49,989 nt of DNA, from contig NZ_JAQUVG010000005.1 of NCBI RefSeq assembly GCF_028693495.1, positions 1 through 49,989 on the forward strand, read 5' to 3'. How positions within the stretch are numbered: the first letter of the stretch is position 1; every line of letters starts with the position of its first letter. The notes under the pieces are model-generated. The model was not told the origin of the DNA and did no database searches. It saw nothing but the letters and a program-made list of their open reading frames with translations. The DNA comes from Zoogloea sp. Its GTDB lineage: Bacteria; Pseudomonadota; Gammaproteobacteria; Burkholderiales; Rhodocyclaceae. Below, piece by piece: positions 1 to 7,717 of the stretch. A program made the translations under genes and the position numbers.

Positions 1-310
1 CCTTCCGGGCGGATGCCGCGCCGGCAGCCGCGTCTGCCGTGGCCAGTTCCAGTTCGGCCCGGCGGGCCCACGCCAGGGCGTTGTCGTCCGCCAGGCGAGT
101 TGCTTCCCGGGCGCTCTCCAGGGCCGCGGGCAGATCCCGGGTAGCCTGTTGTGCGTAGCTCAAGGCCAGGCGGGCAGCCGGGGAGGCCGGATCGAGGGCC
201 ACCGCCTGGCGGGCGGTGCTGCCGGCTTCCGGCGCGTGTCGGGCGACCTGGGCAATGGCCGCGGTGGCCAGCAGGCTGGCATGGGGGGCATTGTTGAAGG
301 CCCGGCCTAG
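1..310 (-). pseudogene. 3' fragment of FecR/TPR gene (distal to IS)
   Basis: This is the downstream piece of the FecR-domain gene whose 5' part lies at 1856-2663. Read on the minus strand from 310 down to 1, it stays open for about 100 codons and leaves the window. If the IS and one CTAG copy are removed, the frame runs without a break from the FecR part into this segment (codons TCT CTA GGC CGG GCC). The residues are Ala/Leu-rich with TPR-like spacing (for example HASLLATAAIAQVARHAPEA and ALDPASPAARLALSYAQQA), so the intact protein would have had a C-terminal tetratricopeptide region. It has no start of its own and is probably not translated. The TPR call rests on residue pattern only. Confidence 0.75.
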
Positions 311-324
311 CAGCCTGTCGGACT
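311..324 (+). repeat. Left terminal inverted repeat of IS
   Basis: CAGCCTGTCGGACT is the perfect 14-bp inverse complement of 1842-1855. The bases just outside (307-310) are CTAG and are repeated at 1856-1859, the 4-bp target duplication. Confidence 0.9.
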
Positions 325-365
325 ATCCCCGGTAAAATACGGCATCGCCCCTGGAGCTTGAGAGC

Positions 366-1724
366 ATGAGCCGCTTTCGCCCGATTGACCGGCATACGGA
401 CTACCTGTTGCCCCCCTCAGTGCAGGACTGGTTGCCCGAGTCTCACCTGGCTCGCTACGTGGTGGACGTGGTCGAAGGGCTGGATCTATCGGAACTGGAG
501 CGAGCCTATGCGGGGCGCGGGAGCGACGCCTATCACCCGGCGATGTTGCTGTCGCTACTGATCTACGGCTACGCGACGGGGATGCACTCGAGCCGCAAGA
601 TCGAGCGGGCGACCTACGACTCGCTGGCGTTCCGCTTCATTGCCTGCGATCAGCACCCCGACCATGACACCTTGGCAAGTTTTCGCCGGCGCTTTGGCGA
701 GCAGTTTGCCTCCATCTTCGTTCAGGTACTGCAGGTGGCGCGCGAGAACCAGCTCTCGCGCTTTGGGACGGTCAGTCTGGACGGCTCCAAGATCCACGCC
801 AACGCGTCTCGACACAGTGCGCTTTCCTACGGCCACGCAGAGAAGATCGAAGCGCAGTTGAAGGGCGAAGTACAGGAGTTGCTCAAGCTGGCCGAGGCGG
901 CTGATCACGGCAATGTGCCCGACGGGGTGGATCTGCCTTCGGAGATTGCACGCCGCGAAACGCGCCTGGCCGCCATCGCCGCAGCCAAAGCCAAGATCGA
1001 GGCGCGCGCCAAGGAGCGCTTCGAACGAGAGCAGTCCGAGTACGAAACCAAAATGGCCCAGCGCCAGGCAAAGCAAGCAACCACAGGCAAGAAGCCCGGC
1101 GGCAAGCCGCCCAAGCCGCCGCAGGCCGGCCCACGCGCAGACGATCAGATCAACCTGACCGATGATGACTCGCGCATCATGAAGGTTGCCGGTGACGGCT
1201 TCGAGCAGTGCTACAACGCCCAAGCCGTGGTCGATACCGAATCGATGCTGGTCATGGCGCCCCACGTCACCACCGCAGGCAACGACAAGGAGCAGGTCGC
1301 GCCGATGCTCGCGCGCATCCAGGCGTTACCGAAAGGGCTCAATCAACCCGAACAACTGCTCGCTGACACCGGCTATTTCAGCGAACGCAACGTCAAGAGC
1401 TGCCACGACGCCAAGGTTCAACCGCTGATCGCGGTGGGGCGCGAGGTGCACCATCCGCACTGGCGCAGTCGGTTCGAGGAGCCCGCGCCGCTCGAGACGT
1501 CGGCCAGTCAGGTCGAACAGATGAAGCACGCTCTCAAGAGCCGTGCGGGCCGGGCTGCGTATGCGCTGCGCAAACAAACCGTGGAGCCGGTGTTCGGAAT
1601 CATCAAATCGGTGATGGGCTTCCGTCAATTCCTGCTGCGCGGCCTCAATAATGTGCGCGCCGAATGGACCTTGGTTTGCCTGGCGTGGAACCTCAAGCGC
1701 ATGGCCGTATTGCGTCCGCAGTGA
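366..1724 (+). CDS. IS1182-family DDE transposase
   Basis: A 452-residue transposase that would cut and rejoin the ends of the surrounding element. The N-terminal 120 residues match the DUF772-type DNA-binding region of IS1182/IS5-like transposases (YHPAMLLSLLIYGYATG, then the FRRRF segment). Likely catalytic residues are D139 (SLDGSKIHANAS), D334 (LLADTGYFSE) and E407 (TVEPVFGIIK). A charged, probably coiled-coil insertion lies at about 160-235 and is followed by a Lys/Gly/Pro-rich linker. The start is ATG 366 after a purine-rich GGAGCTTGAGAG. Its length is usual for the family and no frameshift is seen, so it looks functional. Confidence 0.93.
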   Translation: MSRFRPIDRHTDYLLPPSVQDWLPESHLARYVVDVVEGLDLSELERAYAGRGSDAYHPAMLLSLLIYGYATGMHSSRKIERATYDSLAFRFIACDQHPDHDTLASFRRRFGEQFASIFVQVLQVARENQLSRFGTVSLDGSKIHANASRHSALSYGHAEKIEAQLKGEVQELLKLAEAADHGNVPDGVDLPSEIARRETRLAAIAAAKAKIEARAKERFEREQSEYETKMAQRQAKQATTGKKPGGKPPKPPQAGPRADDQINLTDDDSRIMKVAGDGFEQCYNAQAVVDTESMLVMAPHVTTAGNDKEQVAPMLARIQALPKGLNQPEQLLADTGYFSERNVKSCHDAKVQPLIAVGREVHHPHWRSRFEEPAPLETSASQVEQMKHALKSRAGRAAYALRKQTVEPVFGIIKSVMGFRQFLLRGLNNVRAEWTLVCLAWNLKRMAVLRPQ

Positions 1725-1841
1725 GGAAATAAGACAGAGGCATTGCGATTTCGCGCAAAAATCGACCCATTTGACCCTGATATGCGAACCATTTACCGCA
1801 TTATGAAATCCAGCGCGCAGTGGAGCGCCCCACGGACACCA

Positions 1842-1855
1842 AGTCCGACAGGCTG
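1842..1855 (-). repeat. Right terminal inverted repeat of IS
   Basis: AGTCCGACAGGCTG is the inverse complement of 311-324, followed by the second CTAG target copy at 1856-1859. Confidence 0.9.
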
Positions 1856-2663
1856 CTAGAGAGGCCGCCTCGTCACTGCGGCCAAGGCCGAGCAGGATAC
1901 CCGCCTTGAAGGCGGTCAGGTGGGGCCACGTTTCAAGATGGCTCAGGGGGGAAAGGGTGTCCAGGGCATCCCGGAAGGCGCCGCGGGCAGCCTGTTGCTG
2001 AGCCAGGATCGCCGGGGCACGCAGGCTTTCCGGCAGGTCTGCCATGTCGGTGCCGGAGAGTCGTACCACTTGTGGGTAGTGGATCGCCCAGGCCACGGCA
2101 TCGAGGGGGCGCATGGTGATGGGGGCCGGTGCGCTGCCGGTGCGGGCTTCGATGGCCTGGCCTGCGGTGAGGCGTGTTTCACCCTCGCGGTTGTCCGTGC
2201 GGACCCGGCCTTCGGCAACCACGACCCGGGCTGTGTCCTCACCGGCGGTGACGGTGAATTCGGTGCCATCGACGAAAGCATTGACGAAGGGGGTGACGAC
2301 TCCGAAGCGCTTGCTGAAGCGGCTGATCACATGAACGACACCCCTGGGCAGCTTCATTGTCCCTGCGTCGGGGCCGTCGGGAAGGGTCAGGGTGGTGTTC
2401 TGGTCCAGGCGCACCAGTACGTCCTGTCCCAGCACCACTGCTGCCCGGCCGGGGCCACGGACGGCAACCTGATCGCCCGGACAGAGGGTCTGACGCAGGG
2501 TGGCCGGCTGCCAGCGGGGGCTGCCGGCCGTACGAATCTCAATCCGCCCCTCTGCGGCTGTCAGCCTGCCGACCGGGAGCTCGCAGGCCAGGGTGTTCCA
2601 GGGCAGGGTGGCGAGCAGGGTTGCCAGGGGCAGGGAGCGGAGGGCCGCCGGGTGTGGGGACAT
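1856..2663 (-). pseudogene. 5' part of FecR-domain protein gene, disrupted by IS
   Basis: It encodes the first 269 residues of an exported FecR-domain protein. A hydrophobic leader with an Ala cleavage region is followed by a LysM-like/FecR segment and a classical FecR domain at about residues 55-165, with the stretch PFVNAFVDGTEFTV. An Ala-rich helical region then starts the TPR part continued at 1-310. FecR-type domains are known as periplasmic signalling or anchoring modules; the exact role here is unknown. Translation would run on through the IS antisense to 1326, giving a chimeric 445-residue product, so the native C-terminus is lost. The start ATG 2663 has a weak ribosome site. The gene lies 124 bp downstream of the cyclase gene with a candidate CRP operator between them. 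Confidence 0.85.
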
Positions 2664-2711
2664 GAGCGTTTGGATGGGCGATGGTTTGCCCGGGCGGGAA
2701 CAGGAGCCCCG

Positions 2712-2717
2712 ATTTTA
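2712..2717 (-). promoter_or_regulatory. Candidate -10 element for the FecR gene
   Basis: On the minus strand this reads TAAAAT, five of six matches to TATAAT, about 50 bp before the FecR start. The expected -35 region overlaps the CRP-like operator at 2730-2745. The spacing between operator centre and -10 (about 20 bp) is shorter than in textbook class II CRP promoters, so the sign of regulation cannot be read from the sequence. Confidence 0.35.
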
Positions 2718-2729
2718 GCGTTTGTCGCA

Positions 2730-2745
2730 AGTGAACAAAATCACT
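2730..2745. promoter_or_regulatory. CRP-type operator candidate (GTGA-N6-TCAC)
   Basis: AGTGA-ACAAAA-TCACT is a perfect inverted repeat with the arm sequence and 6-bp spacer of the CRP consensus (TGTGA-N6-TCACA). It lies in the 124-bp gap between the cyclase gene and the FecR gene, 67 bp before the FecR start. A CRP-like regulator with the matching recognition-helix residues is encoded 2 kb away. Confidence 0.6.
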
Positions 2746-2787
2746 CGAACAGATGATTTTCTATGGGTTTTATGTGTTTCTGTCGAT

Positions 2788-4767
2788 TTACTTGGTTGCC
2801 AGGATCACGCAGCCTTCGTCACTGGGGTGAAGACCCCGGAGTCGTTCCTGGCTTCTCTGGCGGAAAAAACGTGTGGGCCCGTCTTCCGGCGCCAGGCTCA
2901 GGAAGGCCTCGCTGGCCTTGAGTGTGGCATGGGGAGCGCTGGCGGCATACGTCAGGCGAATGTCTTCAAAGAGGGCTGCATGAGGGGCGGGCAGCGGTCG
3001 GGAGAGAATCTCGTGGAGCTCTACCGGGGTTTGTTTGCCTGCCATCAGGAAATTGCCCAGATTGCGGTGGGGGAGGGCGGAGCGCCCGCATACGGCTGCC
3101 GAGGCCAGGATGTGTGTGCCCAGTATCTTGTTGCAGCCCTGGATGCGGCTGGTGGTGTTGACGATGTCGCCGACGGCGCGCAGTTCCCGGTGCTGATCGT
3201 TGCCGACCTCCCCCAGAAAGACCGGACCGTAATGGAGACCGAAGCGGGTGGGGTGAGCGCCGCTGGGGGCCTGGGCATCGTTCATCAGGTGATCCAGGGC
3301 GAGGGCGGCCTGACAGGCCCGGCGGCAGGCATCCAGGGCGGAGTCGTCGGCCAGCCAGAGGCTCATCACCGCGTCTCCGACGATGTCCATCACGTGCCCT
3401 CCGTGGGTTTCCACGATCGGTATGAACAGCTCGAAGTAGCGGTTCAGGGCGTTCCGTGAGGCCTCTGGATCGAGACCCTCCGAAAAACGGGTGTACGAAA
3501 CCATATCGCTGCACAGGCAGACCCCATGCACGGTGCGGCCGCCCTCCTGGCCCTGCAGCAGGGTAGCCAGCTTTTCGCTGCCCCGTCGGGTGAGTCCCAG
3601 GTCCAGGGCATGTTCCAGGTGCTGCGCCCGTTGTCGTGCGGCATGCACATGCAGCAGCAGTCCGCCGGCCGTGATCAGCAGGGGGGCGACCATAACAGGC
3701 ACCACCACAGGCAGCCACCAGTGGGTGCCAGCGAAGGCCAGCGCAGCGACACTCAGCCAGCTGAGGGTCAGCAGGGCACTGGCAAGGAGTGCCCGGCGCG
3801 TGCCGAAAAGCAGCCAGGGGAGGGTCAGGGCCAGGACCCAGCCTAGTATCAGCAGGGTCTCTGCCGGAGGGGGGAGACGCCGCAGGGCGCTGCCGTCCAG
3901 CAGGTTGGCGACTGCTGTGGCGGCCAGTTCGACGCCGCTCAGGTCTACCCCGTCGTCACGGCTGAAGGGGGTATGGAAGATATCCGACTGGCGGGATTGG
4001 TTGGATTCGGAAAAACCCACCAGCACCGCCTTGTCCTGGAAGGTGTGTACGGCCTGTGCGGGATCGTCCAGGAGTGCCAGTGCATCGGCATAGGAGAGCG
4101 TCCGGATCGTGCCGATGGGGCCGTACAGGTTGAGCGGTCGAGGGTGATTGTCCAGGCCTGCCAGGTGGGGCGTGCCCATTTCCCGGGCCATCAGCACCGG
4201 CAGGGAGGGATGGTCGGCCACGCCCGGTATGTAGCCCCAGTATTCGTTGATCCCGTGCTGGGTCTTGGGCAGGACGAATGGGCCGGTCGCTTTGGCCGAT
4301 GCCGCCAGGAGGGGGAGGGGCAGGGTTCGTTTGTCCAGGTGGGCGAGGCGTTCTCCACCGGGGCCATCGATTGTTTCGCGGGTGACGTTCTCCACCAGGA
4401 TGACCCGCCCAGTCCTGCGGATCGCGGCGGCAAGTGCGGCATCCTGGTCCGCCTCCCGGGCCCGCTCGAAATGTACGTCGAAACCGATCACGCGGGCGCC
4501 GGCTGCGTTCAGGCCGTCCACCAGCTGTGCGTGGAGGCTGCGCTGCCAGCGCTCCGGACGCTCCGATTGGCCCAGGATGCGGGCGGAACGGGAATCGATG
4601 GCTATAATCACCACCGGTCGGGGAGGCGTGCGTGCGCCCCGAAGGCCATACAAGAGATCCAGCCCCAGGCCGTTTTCCAGGCCGGCCAGGGATGGAAGCA
4701 GGGCGAGGGTGGAGCCAAGCACTGTCGCTACAACAAGAATCCAGCGCGTGACGGATTTAACTTGCAT
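2788..4767 (-). CDS. CHASE2-domain class III adenylate/guanylate cyclase
   Basis: A 659-residue membrane cyclase predicted to make cAMP (or cGMP) in response to an extracytoplasmic signal. Order of parts: an N-terminal membrane segment (about 8-28); a periplasmic CHASE2 domain (about 35-295, with the stretches VVIIAIDSRSARIL and GVELAATAVANLL); three membrane helices (about 303-375); and a cytoplasmic class III cyclase domain (about 412-600). Metal-binding aspartates are visible at D421 (CSDMVSYT) and D465 (VGDAVMSLW), with the conserved AVGDIVNTTSRIQ segment later. ATG 4767 was chosen because it directly precedes the first membrane helix; a longer frame to 5013 would overlap the divergent regulator gene and looks non-coding. 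It is divergent from the CRP-like gene by 46 bp and precedes the FecR gene. ATP versus GTP preference cannot be settled by eye. Confidence 0.88.
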   Translation of the reverse strand: MQVKSVTRWILVVATVLGSTLALLPSLAGLENGLGLDLLYGLRGARTPPRPVVIIAIDSRSARILGQSERPERWQRSLHAQLVDGLNAAGARVIGFDVHFERAREADQDAALAAAIRRTGRVILVENVTRETIDGPGGERLAHLDKRTLPLPLLAASAKATGPFVLPKTQHGINEYWGYIPGVADHPSLPVLMAREMGTPHLAGLDNHPRPLNLYGPIGTIRTLSYADALALLDDPAQAVHTFQDKAVLVGFSESNQSRQSDIFHTPFSRDDGVDLSGVELAATAVANLLDGSALRRLPPPAETLLILGWVLALTLPWLLFGTRRALLASALLTLSWLSVAALAFAGTHWWLPVVVPVMVAPLLITAGGLLLHVHAARQRAQHLEHALDLGLTRRGSEKLATLLQGQEGGRTVHGVCLCSDMVSYTRFSEGLDPEASRNALNRYFELFIPIVETHGGHVMDIVGDAVMSLWLADDSALDACRRACQAALALDHLMNDAQAPSGAHPTRFGLHYGPVFLGEVGNDQHRELRAVGDIVNTTSRIQGCNKILGTHILASAAVCGRSALPHRNLGNFLMAGKQTPVELHEILSRPLPAPHAALFEDIRLTYAASAPHATLKASEAFLSLAPEDGPTRFFRQRSQERLRGLHPSDEGCVILATK

Positions 4768-4813
4768 GGGACAGGCGTCCGGCAAGGAGCCAGCGGGAAA
4801 CAGGGAGCAAACC

Positions 4814-5464
4814 GTGCATTTTCTGGAACAGATCGATCTGTTTGAAGGCGTCGAGACGAATCGCCTCGAGATGCTGATGGACCGGTCGCGGGTACGTAGC
4901 TTTGCGGCGAACAGCATCGTCGTCAACGAGGGCGACGAGGGGGGGAGCCTTTTTGTCGTCCAGAATGGATCCCTCAAGGCTTTTCTGACGGATGATGCCG
5001 GGCGTGAGGTCACCTTGTCCTTGCTGGATCCCGGAGCTTATTTTGGCGAACTGGCCCTGCTGGATGATGCGCCTCGTTCCGCATCGGTCATTGCCCTGAC
5101 TCGCAGTGAACTTCTGCAGGTTCCCCGTTCGGCCTTCCTCGAGTTGATTGAAAGCCATCCGCCTTCCATGAGCGTGGTGGTGCGTAACCTGGTGGCACGC
5201 ATCCGTGCGCTCACCGATGATGTCCGTTCCCTGGCGCTGGTGGACGTCTTCGGCCGTATCGCCAGGGTCTTCAACCGGCTCGCAGTGGAGAAGGATGGCA
5301 TGATGACGATAGAGCGCCGCCTGACCCAGCAGGATCTGGCCAACATGGTTGGCGCTTCCCGGGAGATGGTGAATCGGATCCTGCGTGACCTGACGGCGGG
5401 GGGCTATATCGAGATTGAACACCAGCGCATCCTGCTCAAGCGCAAGCTTCCTCACAACTGGTGA
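4814..5464 (+). CDS. CRP/FNR-family cyclic-nucleotide-dependent transcription regulator
   Basis: A 216-residue CRP-family regulator. The N-terminal cyclic-nucleotide-binding fold has the phosphate cassette G78-E79...R88-S89 (FGELALLDDAPRSAS), the residues that contact cAMP in CRP. No FNR-type N-terminal cysteine cluster is present. A long dimer helix is followed by a winged helix-turn-helix with recognition helix SREMVNRIL. R183, E184 and R188 keep the spacing of R180, E181 and R185 of E. coli CRP, which read GTGA half-sites. The start is GTG 4814 with AGGGAG seven bases upstream; ATG 4766 in frame is possible but overlaps the divergent cyclase start. The neighbouring cyclase gene and the GTGA-N6-TCAC site at 2730 suggest a local cAMP circuit. 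Confidence 0.9.
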   Translation: MHFLEQIDLFEGVETNRLEMLMDRSRVRSFAANSIVVNEGDEGGSLFVVQNGSLKAFLTDDAGREVTLSLLDPGAYFGELALLDDAPRSASVIALTRSELLQVPRSAFLELIESHPPSMSVVVRNLVARIRALTDDVRSLALVDVFGRIARVFNRLAVEKDGMMTIERRLTQQDLANMVGASREMVNRILRDLTAGGYIEIEHQRILLKRKLPHNW

Positions 5465-5568
5465 CCGGGCAGGCAGCCTTCTCTCAGATGAGCCCCTTTT
5501 GCGCAAGGACATTTGTCTCTCTCTTGGCTAGACTGAAGTTACAGGAATTCAATCAGGGGAGATACGTC

Positions 5569-5781
5569 ATGTCGTTCATCGATTCGCCCATCAGCCGCTG
5601 CGAAGCGGTACGCGAGATGGTCCTTACCGACCAGACTCAAGGTCAGTGTGCCCGGGAGCACGATTGTCCGCCAGGCCGGGTTTGCCCCTTGTGCGGGTAT
5701 TTTGCCGAAGTGTCCGGTGTGACGGAGGAGAGCACCCTCGATGAGGTGGCCGCCGCGGACGCAGCCCAGCGGAAGGCTTGA
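5569..5781 (+). CDS. Small cysteine-rich protein, unknown function
   Basis: A 70-residue protein with ATG 5569 preceded by a strong ribosome site (AGGGGAGA, six bases away). It has five cysteines: C12 and a cluster C27-X4-C32-X5-C38-X2-C41 (CAREHDCPPGRVCPLCGYF). The cluster could bind zinc or another metal. The C-terminal part is acidic and Ala-rich. There is no signal peptide or membrane segment, so it is presumably cytoplasmic. It lies 104 bp after the CRP-like gene and may be expressed separately. I do not recognise the family. Confidence 0.65.
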   Translation: MSFIDSPISRCEAVREMVLTDQTQGQCAREHDCPPGRVCPLCGYFAEVSGVTEESTLDEVAAADAAQRKA

Positions 5782-6059
5782 CTGCTCGTGGCCAACCGTA
5801 CCCTGGGAACACGCCAGAAGATGATTTTCCGGGGGCCTTCCAAAGGCACCGGATCTCCTGATTTGAAGGGAAGAAGCATGTCTGGCAATACCCCCTCGGG
5901 GAGACGTCAGGCCGGTGCAGCTCCATCAGGCCGGGGCTCATCCCGTCGCATCGGGTGATGCACCATTGCGGCACAGGGCCAGTTCTGCACAGGAGCCCTT
6001 GTGTGCGGATGTTTGTCTGAAGCGTGGCGCGCATCCCGCGGGTGCGTGCCGGCTCTTCC
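5782..6059. other. Convergent intergenic region with imperfect hairpin and possible tiny ORF
   Basis: This 278-bp stretch separates the small Cys-rich gene (plus) from parB (minus). An imperfect hairpin at 5829-5852 pairs CCGG and GCCTT with AAGGC and CCGG, but no T-run follows on either strand, so it is not a clear terminator. A 26-codon ORF at 5878-5958 (plus; basic and Gly/Ser-rich) has a good AGGGAAG ribosome site. I see no other gene. Confidence 0.4.
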
Positions 6060-6935
6060 CTACTGTTTCAGGTTCAGCTTTTCCAGCAAGCCGTCCAGTT
6101 GATCCAGGCTTCCGAACTGGATGGTCACGGCGCCTGCGCCCCTCTGGTTGGCCTTGATTTTTACCGTGGCCCCGAGGCGGTCGGCGATCTCTTCCTCCAG
6201 GCGCAGGATATCCCGGTCTGGGGCGGGCGTTGCGGTTCTGGTCTTGGGGTTGATAGCCTGGTGAGCCAGGCGTTCAGCTTCGCGCACCGACAGGCCCTTG
6301 GCTGCGATCAGATTGGCCAGGCCCACCTGGGTGGCGCCATCCAGCGGCAGCAGGGCGCGCGCATGACCCATATCGATATCCCCGGCCATCAGCAACTCCT
6401 GCACCGGAGGAGCCAGCTGGAGCAGACGCAGCAGGTTTGAGGCGGCTGGGCGGGAGCGGCCGACTGCATCGGCAGCCTGCTGGTGCGTCATGCTGAACTC
6501 ATCGATGAGACGCTGGATGCCGGCGGCTTCCTCCAGCGGATTGAGATCCTCCCGCTGGATGTTCTCGATCAGCGACATGGCCAGGGCTGCCTCATCGGGA
6601 ATTTCCCGGACAAGGCAGGGGAGGGCGCTCATCCCGGCCAGCTGGGCAGCGCGCCAGCGCCGTTCGCCCGCAATGATCTCGTAACGCTTGGCATCAAAGG
6701 GACCGCCGATGGGGCGTACCAGGATCGGCTGCATGACCCCCTGGGATTTGATGGAGGCTGCCAGCTCCTCCAGGGAGCCTGGATCCATCCGGGTGCGGGG
6801 CTGATACTTGCCCTGCTGCAGTTCCGCGGCGGGCAGGGTCTGCAGCTCACCCTTTTCCTGGTCGGATTCATCGGTATTGGCAGCCAGCAGGGCGTCAAGC
6901 CCCCGGCCCAGGCCTTTGAGTTTCGGAGTTGCCAT
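6060..6935 (-). CDS. parB: Chromosome-partition protein ParB
   Basis: A 291-residue ParB/Spo0J-type protein that binds parS and spreads on DNA as a CTP-dependent clamp. Seen here: an N-terminal GLGRGLDALL peptide (the ParA-stimulating end), the ParB/Srx nucleotide fold with the arginine motif GERRWRAAQLAG, a helix-turn-helix around MTHQQAADAVGRSRPAASNLLRLL, and a C-terminal dimer region. ATG 6935 was chosen because the peptide MATPKLKGLGRGLDALL is the standard ParB start; the longer frame to 7106 overlaps parA. It follows parA by seven bases in the same operon. Confidence 0.96.
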   Translation of the reverse strand: MATPKLKGLGRGLDALLAANTDESDQEKGELQTLPAAELQQGKYQPRTRMDPGSLEELAASIKSQGVMQPILVRPIGGPFDAKRYEIIAGERRWRAAQLAGMSALPCLVREIPDEAALAMSLIENIQREDLNPLEEAAGIQRLIDEFSMTHQQAADAVGRSRPAASNLLRLLQLAPPVQELLMAGDIDMGHARALLPLDGATQVGLANLIAAKGLSVREAERLAHQAINPKTRTATPAPDRDILRLEEEIADRLGATVKIKANQRGAGAVTIQFGSLDQLDGLLEKLNLKQ

Positions 6936-6942
6936 AAATATC

Positions 6943-7716
6943 TCAGGAAGGGCTCTTGACCCGGGCGATGAGTTCCTTGGCGAAGGCCAGATAGGCCTGG
7001 GCCCCCTTGGCGCTGCGGTCGAAGGTGACGCCCGGAATGCCGTGGCTGGGAGCCTCGGCCAGGCGCACGTTGCGGGGCACGATGGCCTTGAACACCTTGT
7101 CGCCAAAGTGGGCTTCGAGCTGGGCGGAAACCTGCTGCTGGAGCGTGACCCGGGGATCGAACATGACCCGGAGCAGACCGATGATGGAGAGGTCCCGGTT
7201 CAGGTTGGCGTGGACCTTCTTGATGGAATTCACCAGATCGGACAGGCCTTCCAGGGCGTAGTACTCGCACTGCATCGGAATGATCACCCCATGGGCGACG
7301 CACAGGCCGTTGAGGGTCAGTAGCGAAAGGGACGGAGGGCAGTCGATGAGGATGAAGTCGTATTCGGACTGGTGCAGGGAGAGCGCATCCCGCAGGCGGT
7401 TCTCGCGGCGGTTGAGGCCGACCAGTTCCACTTCGGCGCCGGCCAGATCCCGGTTGGCGGGGATCACGTCGTAGCCGCCGGATTCGGACCGGACCCGGGA
7501 TTCCGCCACGGTGCACAGCCCTACCAGCAGGTGATAGACCGATTTACTCAGCCCTCGTTTGTCGATGCCGCTGCCCATGGTGGCGTTCCCCTGGGGGTCC
7601 AGGTCGATGAGCAGGACGCGCTGCTTGGCGGCGGCAAGCCCGGCGGCCAGGTTCACACAGGTGGTCGTCTTGCCGACGCCGCCTTTCTGGTTGGCGATAC
7701 AGAAGATGCGGGCCAT
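6943..7716 (-). CDS. parA: Chromosome-partition ATPase ParA (Soj)
   Basis: A 257-residue P-loop ATPase that works with ParB in origin segregation. The deviant Walker A motif KGGVGKT is at 11-17, followed by the LIDLDPQGNAT segment and the switch/Walker B region DFILIDCPPSLSLLT. The short N-terminus without a helix-turn-helix is typical of chromosomal (type Ib-like) ParA. The ATG follows the rsmG stop almost directly, so parA and parB are presumably co-transcribed with mnmG-rsmG. Confidence 0.97.
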   Translation of the reverse strand: MARIFCIANQKGGVGKTTTCVNLAAGLAAAKQRVLLIDLDPQGNATMGSGIDKRGLSKSVYHLLVGLCTVAESRVRSESGGYDVIPANRDLAGAEVELVGLNRRENRLRDALSLHQSEYDFILIDCPPSLSLLTLNGLCVAHGVIIPMQCEYYALEGLSDLVNSIKKVHANLNRDLSIIGLLRVMFDPRVTLQQQVSAQLEAHFGDKVFKAIVPRNVRLAEAPSHGIPGVTFDRSAKGAQAYLAFAKELIARVKSPS

Positions 7717-7717
7717 G

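Larger units (their letters stand above)
311..1855 (+). mobile_element. IS1182-family insertion sequence (1545 bp), complete
   Basis: The element is bounded by 14-bp perfect inverted repeats and carries one transposase gene. It is flanked by a duplicated palindromic CTAG (307-310 and 1856-1859). Removing the element plus one CTAG restores an uninterrupted reading frame in the minus-strand FecR/TPR gene, which defines both ends to the base. The family call comes from the transposase, which has the IS1182-type N-terminal domain and DDE triad. Intact ends, an intact transposase and a perfect duplication suggest a recent and possibly still mobile insertion; that is inference. Confidence 0.92.

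Noticed and set aside
4748-4761. GTGA-N6-TAAC, a partial CRP-like site at the cyclase start
   Set aside because: One arm is imperfect and the site lies in codons of the cyclase gene; much weaker than the site at 2730-2745.
5624-6034. A 136-codon minus-strand frame over the small Cys-rich gene and the gap
   Set aside because: No ribosome site and no family; opposite a better-supported small gene.
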